The notes beneath the pieces are model-generated. The model had not been told where the DNA came from and ran no database searches. It saw only the letters and a list, made by a program, of their open reading frames with translations. This document shows positions 7,549 to 13,859 of a DNA stretch of 13,859 nucleotides, one piece after another. Positions within the stretch are counted from its first letter, which is position 1, and the number at the start of each line of letters is the position of its first letter. A program made the position numbers and the translations under genes. The stretch is from Lachnoclostridium sp. UBA1241 (lineage in GTDB: Bacteria > Bacillota > Clostridia > Lachnospirales > Lachnospiraceae), in NCBI GenBank assembly GCA_002308955.1, contig DBWJ01000060.1, positions 5,155 through 19,013 on the forward strand, written 5' to 3'.

Positions 7549-7577
7549 ATAATATCAGAAATATAAGTGTTTTGCAA
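7549..7577 (-). promoter_or_regulatory. Sigma-A-type promoter of mreB
   Basis: TTGCAA (7577-7572) and TATTAT (7554-7549) are separated by 17 bases on the minus strand, and a TGA (7557-7555) gives an extended -10. Transcription would start near 7542. This is one of the best promoters in the window and probably drives mreB and the genes after it. Confidence 0.75.
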
Positions 7578-7631
7578 TCTAAGTTTGTATCCAAAGGCCT
7601 TTTCCAGGAATTGATACCACCCGTCAGATTA

Positions 7632-8639
7632 TCATGGAATCATATCCGGCAGCCTGCCCGCCATGCCGCACACAAGGAGGGACACAAGAAAGTACACTGC
7701 AATCACTGCCCAGTCGGACTTGTGAAGCTTTGAGCTTCTGCGATAGCCCATATAGCAGATTATCAGTACGATGCCTAAAAGGACGGATCCCGCGTATGTG
7801 TAGGTGAAGAAAGCCGCACAAAGCGCGTATATCGGAAGAAGCGTGCGATATCCGAACCAGGAATCCGAGATGTCTTCGACCTTCTCCGCATGGCAGTTTC
7901 GGAAATTGAAAAGCATCATGACAGTGGCAGCAGCGCAAATCAGGATATTTAAAACCAGCCGCGAAACAAACCAGGAGTCATGAAAGACCTCCGAAAGAGC
8001 ATTTCCGTCTCCGACGATGGCATTTGCAAATCCGGTTCTCATCGTAAACAGGCATACGGGCATTCCGATTGCGAAGGAATCGATCGGCTCATCCATCCAC
8101 TTGAAATGCGTTGCAGCCGATAAAACAGCCAGATTTATCGCCAAAGGGAGGATCAGATATGCAAGAACAAATGTGCTTCCGTCCGCACTTGTGTTGGCAC
8201 ACGTGAATGCAAGACAAAGCAGTCCGTAAAGCAGCAGACACATAGCAAGCACGGTGAAGCACAAAAGGGCATACATCCCATAGTTTTTAATGGCGTTCGC
8301 CTCTAAACGGAACAGAATTCCTACTGCCATAAAGGTAAGCACCGTCCCGATCTGCAGCGCCCCGTTCAGATAATGAACAAGGCCGAGTTTCATGCGGTCA
8401 ATCGGAAGGGAGAACCATGTATCAAGGTTTCTCCGGTTATGAAACTCCGAAAACTCCAGACTCGGCATGATAATTGCAATCATGATGCCGGCAAGCATAA
8501 GTTCGATTACAATGATCTCTTCTCCCACATAGGACTTCGGAATCAGCAGCAGTACCACAAGTACCATCATCAGCTCAAGAATCAGCTTCGGCACGCTTTT
8601 TTGAAAATGATACCGAAAATATCTCCGCGCTTCCGTCAT
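7632..8639 (-). CDS. ABC-2-like transporter permease
   Basis: A 335-residue integral membrane protein with about nine hydrophobic segments, near residues 18-34, 42-60, 86-108, 119-145, 155-175, 226-243, 263-278, 281-297 and 309-325. After the second segment it has FHNRRNLDTWFSLPIDR (66-82), an amphipathic coupling segment seen in many Clostridial ABC-2 permeases paired with YtrB/BcrA-type ATPases. The start at 8639 overlaps the ATPase stop in an ATGA junction, and GGAGGTGA lies at ideal spacing, so the two are translationally coupled. The substrate is unknown; related pairs act in peptide-antibiotic resistance or acetoin-type export. It is the last gene of the mntP run, about 55 bases before the mreB promoter, and no classical terminator is visible after it. 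Confidence 0.85.
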   Translation of the reverse strand: MTEARRYFRYHFQKSVPKLILELMMVLVVLLLIPKSYVGEEIIVIELMLAGIMIAIIMPSLEFSEFHNRRNLDTWFSLPIDRMKLGLVHYLNGALQIGTVLTFMAVGILFRLEANAIKNYGMYALLCFTVLAMCLLLYGLLCLAFTCANTSADGSTFVLAYLILPLAINLAVLSAATHFKWMDEPIDSFAIGMPVCLFTMRTGFANAIVGDGNALSEVFHDSWFVSRLVLNILICAAATVMMLFNFRNCHAEKVEDISDSWFGYRTLLPIYALCAAFFTYTYAGSVLLGIVLIICYMGYRRSSKLHKSDWAVIAVYFLVSLLVCGMAGRLPDMIP

Positions 8640-9523
8640 GCGAACTCACCTCCTTCCGCGAGTTCCGTAACGGTATTCAGAAGCCCTTCTCCGGCTTCTA
8701 CCGGCAGACAGTCGTAAAGAAGCGGGTGGAGTTTCTCAATCTTCGGGACAATTACATCTTTGTCACCGGACACCAGCACCGTAGCGACACGGGCGACAAT
8801 ATGAACCATCTGCGGCTCAAGGATATCGAAAAGAGACGCATCCGGAACCGTCTCAAACACAATCTGGAATTTGTACAGATTACGCATTCTGTCCGCCACT
8901 TTCTCCGGCGAAATCAGCTGCGTTTCGGAGAGAATCAGATAGTTGTCGCAAAAGCCCTCAAGCTCGGAAAGCGCGTGGCTTGAAATAATGATGGTGCTGC
9001 CCTTCTCCGCGGTTTCGCGAACCTGCTTCTTAAACCGCTCTCTTGCAACCGGGTCCAGCCCGTCAAACGATTCATCGAGAAGAAGATACTTCGGTGCAAC
9101 GGCAAATGCCAAGGCCGTAAAGGCCTGTCTCCGCATGCCTTTACTGAACTTCGACAACGCGCTGTCTCTTTGTAAACCCGCAATATCCATCAGCCGGTCA
9201 AACGTCCCCCGGTTGATATTCGGGTAAAAGGTTTCATACAACTCATACAACTCGTCGGCCGTTGTGCCTGTCCCGAAGAACGGATCATCCGAAAGGAAGA
9301 ACAGATTTCTGCGCGCTTCCCCCAGCTGTACGTTGAGTCCGTCAATCATTACCTGACCGCTCTTAGGCGTCAGGATACCTGACATAAGACGAAGGAACGT
9401 CGATTTGCCGGCGCCGTTCACACCGATCAGCCCCAGAATCTCTCCGTCCCTTATCTTCAGGTTAATCCCCTGAAGTACATTCTTTTCCCCAAAAGAATGC
9501 GACAGGTTACTCACCTCAATCAT
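8636..9523 (-). CDS. ABC transporter ATP-binding protein (YtrB/BcrA-like)
   Basis: A 295-residue cytoplasmic ATPase that powers the permease encoded next to it. Walker A is GVNGAGKST at 34-42, the signature SKGMRRQ at 127-133, Walker B YLLLDE at 146-151, the D-loop GLD at 155-157 and the H-loop histidine H183. At the Q-loop position the sequence reads FLSDDPFF (76-83) with no glutamine, as in some YtrB-type ATPases. The C-terminal 90 residues form an extra domain typical of exporter ATPases. The frame is open up to 9601, but ATG 9523 is chosen: GGGGGA stands before it and the protein then starts MIEVSNLSHSFG as usual. It follows the antiporter stop by 22 bases and overlaps the permease start by 4 bases, so the three are likely co-transcribed. 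The substrate is unknown. Confidence 0.92.
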   Translation of the reverse strand: MIEVSNLSHSFGEKNVLQGINLKIRDGEILGLIGVNGAGKSTFLRLMSGILTPKSGQVMIDGLNVQLGEARRNLFFLSDDPFFGTGTTADELYELYETFYPNINRGTFDRLMDIAGLQRDSALSKFSKGMRRQAFTALAFAVAPKYLLLDESFDGLDPVARERFKKQVRETAEKGSTIIISSHALSELEGFCDNYLILSETQLISPEKVADRMRNLYKFQIVFETVPDASLFDILEPQMVHIVARVATVLVSGDKDVIVPKIEKLHPLLYDCLPVEAGEGLLNTVTELAEGGEFA

Positions 9524-9545
9524 ATGCTTTCCCCCTGAAAAATAC

Positions 9546-10619
9546 CTATAACACCATCGGTGCCACGAACTGATATACACAGAAGCCGACGTAAGTTGCA
9601 AGAAGCAGAATGCCCTGGAAGCGGGACAATTTGCCGCGGATCAGCGTCGGAATCGTAAGAATCACCATTACGCAAAGCGCTACCGGAACATCCACAACAA
9701 GCGAAGCGATGGTTCCGCCGATTTTCAGGTCAGCGGGAACCGGGAACGGACGAAGCGTAATCGCAAGTCCGCTTACCAAAACGAGATTGAAAAGGTTTGC
9801 GCCGACGATGTTTCCAAGCGACAGCGCACCGTGACCTTTCACAAGCGAAGTGATTGCGGTAACGAGCTCGGGAAGCGACGTTCCGAGCGCGATAAATGTG
9901 AGCGCGACAACGGCCTCGGGAACGCCCATGCCGACCGCGATAATCTGGCCGTTATTCACAAGTAGGTCCGCTCCGACGGCAATGCCGGCCGCTCCGATTA
10001 CAAGAAACACAAGGCAGAGAATACCGGACAGCTCCTTCTCTTTCTTCGCACCGTCAGGAGCGCTTTCGGAGGTGTCTCCGCCCGAAGCATTTGCGCTCAC
10101 TTCCTTGGCGTCACGCATGGCGCGTACGGCCTGGAATATCAATACGCACATATAAGCGACGAAGATTCCGAGGAGAACGATTCCGACCGGTCTTTTGAAA
10201 CCGTGATCCGCATAGGCGGAAAATGTATAGACAGCGGCCGCAACGAAGAAGAACAGTACCGGAGTCAGGAAGGATTTGCGGGCGACCTTCGACGGTTTGA
10301 TGGCAACCGTCAGCGCCGCAATCAGCGCCGTATTACAGATGATGGAGCCTACGGCATTTCCGTAAGCAATCTGGCTGTGTCCCTTCACCGCCGAGGTTGC
10401 GGACACCATAACCTCGGGGAGCGTCGTTCCGATGGATACGACCGTCGCGCCGATCAAAAGCTCCGGGACATGGAATTTCTTCGCGATTCCGCTCGCGCCG
10501 TCGACAAACCAGTCGCCGCATTTGATGAGAAGCACCAGTCCGACGATGAATAAAAGCACGGCGGCAACCATGTTCGGGAGCCCCGCGTCCGTCAGCATTT
10601 TCGTGAAATCAGGTAACAT
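9546..10619 (-). CDS. CaCA-family Na+/Ca2+ antiporter (YrbG-like)
   Basis: A 357-residue membrane antiporter with the two inverted alpha-repeats of the Ca2+:cation antiporter family. Repeat 1 has GTTLPE (64-69) and GNAVGSIICN (87-96). Repeat 2 has GTSLPE (246-251) and GNIVGANLFN (269-278). The glutamates E69 and E251 are the expected ion ligands. About ten helices are visible, split by a hydrophilic loop near 168-198 rich in Lys, Asp, Glu and Ser, which is short compared with eukaryotic exchangers. The start at 10619 has AGGAGGCG at good distance. It lies between mntP and the ABC genes; a long perfect hairpin stands only 10 bases upstream of its ribosome site. The family exports Ca2+ in exchange for Na+ or H+; the true ion is not proven by sequence. 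Confidence 0.92.
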   Translation of the reverse strand: MLPDFTKMLTDAGLPNMVAAVLLFIVGLVLLIKCGDWFVDGASGIAKKFHVPELLIGATVVSIGTTLPEVMVSATSAVKGHSQIAYGNAVGSIICNTALIAALTVAIKPSKVARKSFLTPVLFFFVAAAVYTFSAYADHGFKRPVGIVLLGIFVAYMCVLIFQAVRAMRDAKEVSANASGGDTSESAPDGAKKEKELSGILCLVFLVIGAAGIAVGADLLVNNGQIIAVGMGVPEAVVALTFIALGTSLPELVTAITSLVKGHGALSLGNIVGANLFNLVLVSGLAITLRPFPVPADLKIGGTIASLVVDVPVALCVMVILTIPTLIRGKLSRFQGILLLATYVGFCVYQFVAPMVL

Positions 10620-10641
10620 TTTACGCCTCCTACGTTATAAC

Positions 10642-10682
10642 GGCACGACCTGGCAGCTTCACTGCACCTGCCAGGTCGTGCC
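10642..10682 (-). other. Perfect 15-bp-stem hairpin between mntP and the antiporter gene
   Basis: Arms 10642-10656 and 10668-10682 are exact inverted complements with an 11-nt loop, a GC-rich and very stable stem. In the direction of transcription it begins about 21 bases after the mntP stop and ends 10 bases before the antiporter ribosome site. What follows is GTTATAACG, not a T-run, so it lacks the hallmark of a rho-independent terminator. Options are an RNA stability barrier between the two cistrons, a weak terminator, or a protein-binding site. TTATAA words flank it at 10635-10640 and 10689-10694. Confidence 0.75.
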
Positions 10683-10683
10683 T

Positions 10684-10695
10684 CGCATTTATAAA
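10684..10695 (-). repeat. 12-mer TTTATAAATGCG shared with the trxB leader
   Basis: This word lies immediately upstream (in the transcription direction) of the hairpin before the antiporter. An identical copy at 417-428 lies immediately upstream of the trxB leader hairpin, in the same orientation. It may be a -10-like element or a chance match. Confidence 0.35.
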
Positions 10696-10703
10696 ACGGT
10701 TCC

Positions 10704-11285
10704 TCAAAACACACCGTTTATGAAAATCCGAAGCCCGATGATAATCAGAATAATTCCGCCGAGAATCGAGGCCTTTCCGCCGATTGCGGTGCCGAGCTTC
10801 CGCCCGATGAAAAGACCCGCGATACATATGGCAAATGTGACGGCGGCAATAATCAAAGCCGCAACAGCCGCCGCGGAAAAATCGTATTCTTCAAATGCGG
10901 TAAACCCCACCGAAAGCGCGTCAATCGACGTCGCGATTCCCTGAAGAAGCAAAAGCCTAACGGTCGCGGCAGGAATCTCGTCCTCTTCCTTCCGGGCGAT
11001 TCCTTCCGCAATCATCTTCCCGCCGAGGTACAAAAGAAGAATCAGGGCAATCCAGGGAATAACCTTTTCAAAGGACCGGAAAAACGACACAATAGTGTGT
11101 ACGAACACCCATCCGAGAATCGGCATCAACGCCTGAAAACCCGCGAAAACACCTGCAATCAGGCACATCCGCCGCCGCTTCATCTTCGGCTCATTGAGCC
11201 CGCCCGCAAGCGATACGGAGAACGCATCCATCGCAAGCGCCACACCGAGAAGCATCGCGGTGAAGACAAATGTCACATCGAACAA
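10704..11285 (-). CDS. mntP: Manganese efflux pump MntP
   Basis: A 193-residue membrane protein of the MntP (DUF204) family, which exports Mn2+ and protects against manganese excess. It shows six hydrophobic helices and the internal repeat of the family: MDAFSVSLAGG (19-29, with D20) and SIDALSVG (120-127, with D122), both expected in the ion path. FQALMPILGW (50-59) and the C-terminal GGIILIIIGLRI are also typical. The start is a TTG at 11285-11283: GGAGGG (11297-11292) sits exactly 6 bases before it, and the next in-frame ATG (11255) would cut the first helix. It has its own promoter at 11330-11358 and is followed by a hairpin and the antiporter gene. I saw no yybP-ykoY manganese riboswitch in the roughly 40-base leader. 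Confidence 0.95.
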   Translation of the reverse strand: MFDVTFVFTAMLLGVALAMDAFSVSLAGGLNEPKMKRRRMCLIAGVFAGFQALMPILGWVFVHTIVSFFRSFEKVIPWIALILLLYLGGKMIAEGIARKEEDEIPAATVRLLLLQGIATSIDALSVGFTAFEEYDFSAAAVAALIIAAVTFAICIAGLFIGRKLGTAIGGKASILGGIILIIIGLRIFINGVF

Positions 11286-11291
11286 AGAAAT

Positions 11292-11297
11292 CCCTCC
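11292..11297 (-). promoter_or_regulatory. Ribosome site that selects the TTG start of mntP
   Basis: GGAGGG on the minus strand, 6 bases before the TTG codon. The alternatives, GTG at 11276 and ATG at 11255, lie too far from it. Confidence 0.8.
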
Positions 11298-11329
11298 AAG
11301 CCGAATCTGCGCATTTTTCGAACGCTATC

Positions 11330-11358
11330 AGTATACATTACTATGGCATTTATCGCAA
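11330..11358 (-). promoter_or_regulatory. Sigma-A-type promoter of mntP
   Basis: TTGCGA (11358-11353) and TATACT (11335-11330) have a 17-base spacer on the minus strand. The leader would start near 11323, about 38 bases before the TTG start. An interrupted dyad (GTAT, CGAAA / TTTCG, ATAC, 11359-11381) abuts the -35 and could be a regulator site. Confidence 0.7.
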
Positions 11359-11415
11359 GTATTTCCGAAAGTTTTCGATACTCCCGTTACCACCCGCACT
11401 TCACGAAGAAGCCGC

Positions 11416-12522
11416 TTACTGCTTCGTCTCCGCAGTCGCAGAAAGCCGCTTCTCAAGAGTCTTAAAGTCCTTCCGGGTACGCATGAAATCGAAGACCTCA
11501 TCACGCATGTGGTTAAGAAGCTCAGCAGTCATGTTGTTTCCGTTCACAGTGCCGAATTCTCCGTAGGTACTTCCGCGGAACAGAACGGATGTGTGGCGCT
11601 TATCCTTCTCCATGTTAAGGGTTGCTTCAGCATGGTCCGCAGCATTCTTAAGCCTTTCCATCGCGGTCTCCGCGTCACCGCGCTTAGCGTAAATCTTCGC
11701 TGCAAAGACGCTGCAGCCCTGCAGCTGCGTATGGAAGAAGCCGTAATCGCCGTCTTCAAACAAAGTCGCGAGAATGGTTTCGTATTTGCCGATGACCATA
11801 AGCTGTTCGTCGTCGGTCATGCTCGGGATTCCGTCCGGAAAGACAATCGGCATGTTGAATACCATCGCGTTGTAGAGCATGAAAAGCGTCTGAAAAGCAA
11901 GGCTTTGCGTATACCCGGCTTTGCTCTTTCCGCTGCTCACAAAACACAGCATGTTCTCCCTTCCGCTGAACATGCTCGGCAGCGTCCATGCAATCTCACC
12001 GGCCTTCTGCTCTTCGCCGAGCTTAAAATACATCCGGCAGAGAACCTGCTTCGCGGAAATGCGGGCATTGTCATCCGTGCACTCCTGAAGAATTCTTTCT
12101 CCGTACCGGATTGCCTTTCTGCAATCCTCCATAGCGTTCGGGTTCGTGTTGTCATCGGCTTTTGCGCGGTATAAGGACATCAGCCGGTCCATAATGTCAT
12201 GGCGGTTCGGGTACCGCTTCAATGCTCCGGTGAGCAGCTTCTCCGCCTTTGCCAGATGGTGGTGAAAAATCAACGCCTCCGCTTCTTTCTTAATATTCTG
12301 AATCTCCTGTTCCTTCTTCTCTTGGTCGATATTAAGAAGCTCATCAGCCGAAACGCTTAACACATGGCAGAGTACCGGTACCGCCGAGATGTCCGGCAAG
12401 GTCTTTCCGGTCTCCCACTGTGACACCGCCGAAACCGAAACATGCATTAATTCCGCAAGATGTTCCTGCGTGATTCCTGCTTTCTTACGATAAGCTGTAA
12501 TATTCTTTCCCAAATCTTTCAT
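11416..12522 (-). CDS. XRE-family regulator with long helical C-terminal domain
   Basis: A 368-residue DNA-binding regulator. Residues 5-62 form a Cro/C1-type helix-turn-helix, with ITQEHLAELMHVSVSAVSQW at 17-36 covering the two key helices and WETGKTLPD completing the family pattern. A charged helix (65-82, rich in Lys and Glu) links to about 285 residues of helix-rich sequence, including stretches of TPR-like spacing such as HHLAKAEKLLTGALKRYPN (88-106). Such C-terminal parts often bind peptides or partner proteins, but no specific ligand is visible. There is no membrane segment. The start at 12522 has GAGGT at fair distance. It lies 130 bases upstream of mntP, which has its own promoter, so they are separate units. 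It may regulate itself, or the transport genes beside it; this is inference. Confidence 0.88.
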   Translation of the reverse strand: MKDLGKNITAYRKKAGITQEHLAELMHVSVSAVSQWETGKTLPDISAVPVLCHVLSVSADELLNIDQEKKEQEIQNIKKEAEALIFHHHLAKAEKLLTGALKRYPNRHDIMDRLMSLYRAKADDNTNPNAMEDCRKAIRYGERILQECTDDNARISAKQVLCRMYFKLGEEQKAGEIAWTLPSMFSGRENMLCFVSSGKSKAGYTQSLAFQTLFMLYNAMVFNMPIVFPDGIPSMTDDEQLMVIGKYETILATLFEDGDYGFFHTQLQGCSVFAAKIYAKRGDAETAMERLKNAADHAEATLNMEKDKRHTSVLFRGSTYGEFGTVNGNNMTAELLNHMRDEVFDFMRTRKDFKTLEKRLSATAETKQ

Positions 12523-12552
12523 GATTTTTTACCTCGATTCTTTTTGTTATTC

Positions 12553-12595
12553 AGGCGCCTATGCACACTATATAACATTTATCGGGGATTGGGAA
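12553..12595 (-). promoter_or_regulatory. Probable promoter of the XRE gene with an 8-bp palindrome at the start site
   Basis: TTCCCA (12595-12590) and TATAGT (12572-12567) with a 17-base spacer on the minus strand give a fair sigma-A promoter. Transcription would begin near 12560, just where the palindrome AGGCGCCT (12553-12560) lies. That position would suit an operator for autoregulation. Confidence 0.5.
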
Positions 12596-12644
12596 GAGAG
12601 TCTGATTGAAACTGTATTTAAGCGGAACTGAAAAATTGAAGTGT

Positions 12645-12659
12645 CGGATATGCTATCCG
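12645..12659. other. 15-bp palindrome CGGATA-TGC-TATCCG
   Basis: Two perfect 6-base arms flank a 3-base centre; partial pairing continues outward. It lies between the GH31 terminator and the XRE promoter, about 50 bases upstream of that promoter's -35. It has the size and symmetry of an operator for a dimeric helix-turn-helix protein, but could also be a small transcript hairpin. Confidence 0.45.
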
Positions 12660-12664
12660 CCGCA

Positions 12665-12694
12665 CAAAAAAGAGACCCGCTCGGGGTCTCTTTT
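12665..12694 (-). terminator. Rho-independent terminator of the GH31 gene
   Basis: Arms 12694-12684 and 12678-12668 pair over 11 bases around a 5-base loop, and on the minus strand the stem runs into six T residues. It lies about 14 bases after the GH31 stop codon. The plus strand also shows a short T-run (TTTTCT), so it may work in both directions. Confidence 0.9.
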
Positions 12695-12707
12695 CTAATC
12701 TATCTTC

Positions 12708-13859
12708 CTACACCTTCTCAAACACCGGCATGTAATCAATCGGCGCATCCGCCGTAACGCTCTGTCCGCCCGTGAACACCTCACCGGTCGAGGTCAGCTT
12801 CCACTGCCCTGCAGGCAGGTAAACCTCCCGGCTGAACTGATTCAAAGAAAAAACAGGCGCGCACAGGTACTTATCACCGAACATATACTGGTCCTGTAAC
12901 TCCCAGCATTTTGCGTCATCCGGGAATTCGAAGAACATGGTCCGGATTAACGGCGCGCCGTCGGTGTGCGCTTCCTCATAAAGCTTTTTAATATAATCAT
13001 GCATCCCGATACGGATGTCATAATACTTTTTCATGATGCGGTAGTTGTCCTCACCGTAGCTCCACAGTTCGTTGGGCTGACCGGTGTGAAGGTATCCGCC
13101 GCCCCAGTCACGATTGTCAAGAGGCGGAATGTTGTAAGGACCGCGGTCGCCGTGCATACGGAGCACTGCGGAGTAGGTCGCGAACTGGTACCAGCGGATC
13201 AGAAGCTGCCGGAAATCGGGATCGTTCACGTCATCGGTCATGAATCCGCCGATGTCGGTCGTCCACCACGGAATGCCCGCAAGACCGATATTGAGGCCGG
13301 CCTGCAGCTGCTCATAAAACGCCTGGAACGTACTCGGTACGTCGCCCGACCATACCACATTGCCGAACTTCTGGCTGCCTGCCCAGCAGCACCGGAGCAG
13401 ATTGACAACCGGTCCCCTTCCGAGCTTCTTCATCGGATCGTAGAAGGTTCTGCTGTACATCTGCGGATACATGTTGGAGCACATAAGCGCCGGCATGTCA
13501 CAGTAGCGGTAATTATCGAAATCGTATACGGCAAGGTCCGGTTCGGAATTGTCAAGCCAGAATCCGTCAATGCCGAGATCGTAATAATTCTTCTTACAGA
13601 TTTCCCACACATAGTCGCGCGTCCGCTCGTTGAACGGATCGATGACGATGCAGTCGCCCTCGAAATCATATGTCTGTCCCGCGCCGCGCTCGGTCTTTAA
13701 AAGTAACCCCTGCTCCGACATCGGCCAGAAGTTTTCACTTCTTCGGTCAACGGACGGCCACACGGAAACCATCACCTTGATTCCCATCGAATGCAGTTCA
13801 TTGACCATGGATTTTACGTCCGGCCAGTAGGTCGTGTCGAATTTCCAGTCGCCCTGCAC
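12708..13859 (-). CDS. GH31 alpha-xylosidase/alpha-glucosidase, C-terminal part (cut by window edge)
   Basis: A glycoside hydrolase family 31 enzyme that retains configuration while removing terminal alpha-linked xylose or glucose. The 383 visible codons begin inside the (beta/alpha)8 barrel. The nucleophile is the Asp of WLDNSEPD (codon 13553-13551) and the probable acid/base is the Asp of WSGDVPSTF (codon 13343-13341). PWWTTDIGGF and RMHGDRGP are further barrel motifs. SEPD and WSGD with this spacing look closer to bacterial alpha-xylosidases such as Cellvibrio Xyl31A than to maltases, but the substrate is not certain. After the barrel, the beta-domain sequence (PAGQWKLTSTGEVFTGG) is followed soon by the stop at MPVFEKV, earlier than in many members, which continue with further C-terminal domains. 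No signal peptide can be checked, as the start is outside the window. A strong terminator follows directly. Confidence 0.92.
   Translation of the reverse strand: MQGDWKFDTTYWPDVKSMVNELHSMGIKVMVSVWPSVDRRSENFWPMSEQGLLLKTERGAGQTYDFEGDCIVIDPFNERTRDYVWEICKKNYYDLGIDGFWLDNSEPDLAVYDFDNYRYCDMPALMCSNMYPQMYSRTFYDPMKKLGRGPVVNLLRCCWAGSQKFGNVVWSGDVPSTFQAFYEQLQAGLNIGLAGIPWWTTDIGGFMTDDVNDPDFRQLLIRWYQFATYSAVLRMHGDRGPYNIPPLDNRDWGGGYLHTGQPNELWSYGEDNYRIMKKYYDIRIGMHDYIKKLYEEAHTDGAPLIRTMFFEFPDDAKCWELQDQYMFGDKYLCAPVFSLNQFSREVYLPAGQWKLTSTGEVFTGGQSVTADAPIDYMPVFEKV

Noticed and set aside
6886..7566. Long plus-strand open frame antisense to mreB
   Set aside because: The protein has no recognisable family, and the minus strand encodes a complete, well-conserved actin homologue. 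It is a frame shadow.
10642..10682. Hairpin as rho-independent terminator of mntP
   Set aside because: No T-run follows the stem in either direction, so it is listed as a hairpin of unknown role.
11286..11415. Possible yybP-ykoY manganese riboswitch before mntP
   Set aside because: The transcript leader from the identified promoter is only about 40 bases, too short for that fold, and I saw none of its conserved loop sequence.
11194..12174. Plus-strand open frame of 326 codons over mntP and the XRE gene
   Set aside because: It crosses two clearly coding minus-strand genes and the promoter between them, and has no family motifs.
12966..13700. Plus-strand open frame of 244 codons antisense to the GH31 gene
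   Set aside because: The minus-strand frame has GH31 catalytic motifs; this one has none.
1..13859. Defence system, CRISPR, phage or transposon signals
   Set aside because: No repeats with spacers, no transposase, integrase, nuclease-toxin or phage motifs, and no tRNA-like cloverleaf were recognised. CPBP and XRE genes alone are not enough to claim a defence or bacteriocin locus.

Overview
The window looks like chromosomal housekeeping sequence from an anaerobic Firmicute, most likely a Lachnospiraceae-type Clostridium relative. I infer this from protein style (TrxB, MreB/Mbl, RecD2, CvfB, ComF and MntP all read as Clostridia), strong GGAGG-type ribosome sites and sigma-A promoters with 17-bp spacers. 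The sequence is moderately GC-rich. I cannot fix the genus. Eleven genes are supported; all but one (cvfB) lie on the minus strand. No tRNA, rRNA, CRISPR array, transposase or phage gene was seen, and no gene-free stretch exceeds about 190 bases.

Layout, left to right. 1-368 is the N-terminal part of thioredoxin reductase (trxB), cut by the window edge. 461-1366 is a CPBP-family intramembrane protease. It is divergent from cvfB (1494-2333, plus strand, S1-domain RNA-binding regulator), with back-to-back promoters at 1397-1462. cvfB converges on a four-gene minus-strand run read from mreB (6460-7473) through recD2 (4130-6373) and a sugar-phosphate nucleotidyltransferase-like gene (3176-4090) to a ComF-type phosphoribosyltransferase (2383-3114). 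A strong promoter and a 5' stem-loop precede mreB.

7632-11285 holds a second minus-strand run, read from mntP (Mn2+ exporter) through a CaCA-family Na+/Ca2+ antiporter to a two-gene ABC exporter (ATPase and ABC-2-like permease with a 4-base ATGA overlap). mntP has its own promoter. A perfect 15-bp-stem hairpin lies between mntP and the antiporter. Upstream is a XRE-family regulator with a long helical C-terminal part (11416-12522). After a 185-bp gap containing its promoter, two palindromes and a rho-independent terminator comes the C-terminal part of a GH31 alpha-xylosidase/alpha-glucosidase (12708-13859, cut by the right edge).

How they fit together: the mreB run joins cell-shape control to DNA repair and DNA-uptake-type functions. 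The mntP run is an export group (divalent cations plus an unknown ABC substrate), possibly under the adjacent XRE regulator. I found no clear sign of a wholly new system. The more unusual points are non-coding: the 5' stem-loop at the mreB start site, the long hairpin before the antiporter, a shared 12-mer next to two intergenic hairpins, and a degenerate 18-bp repeat spanning the cvfB/comF convergent ends.
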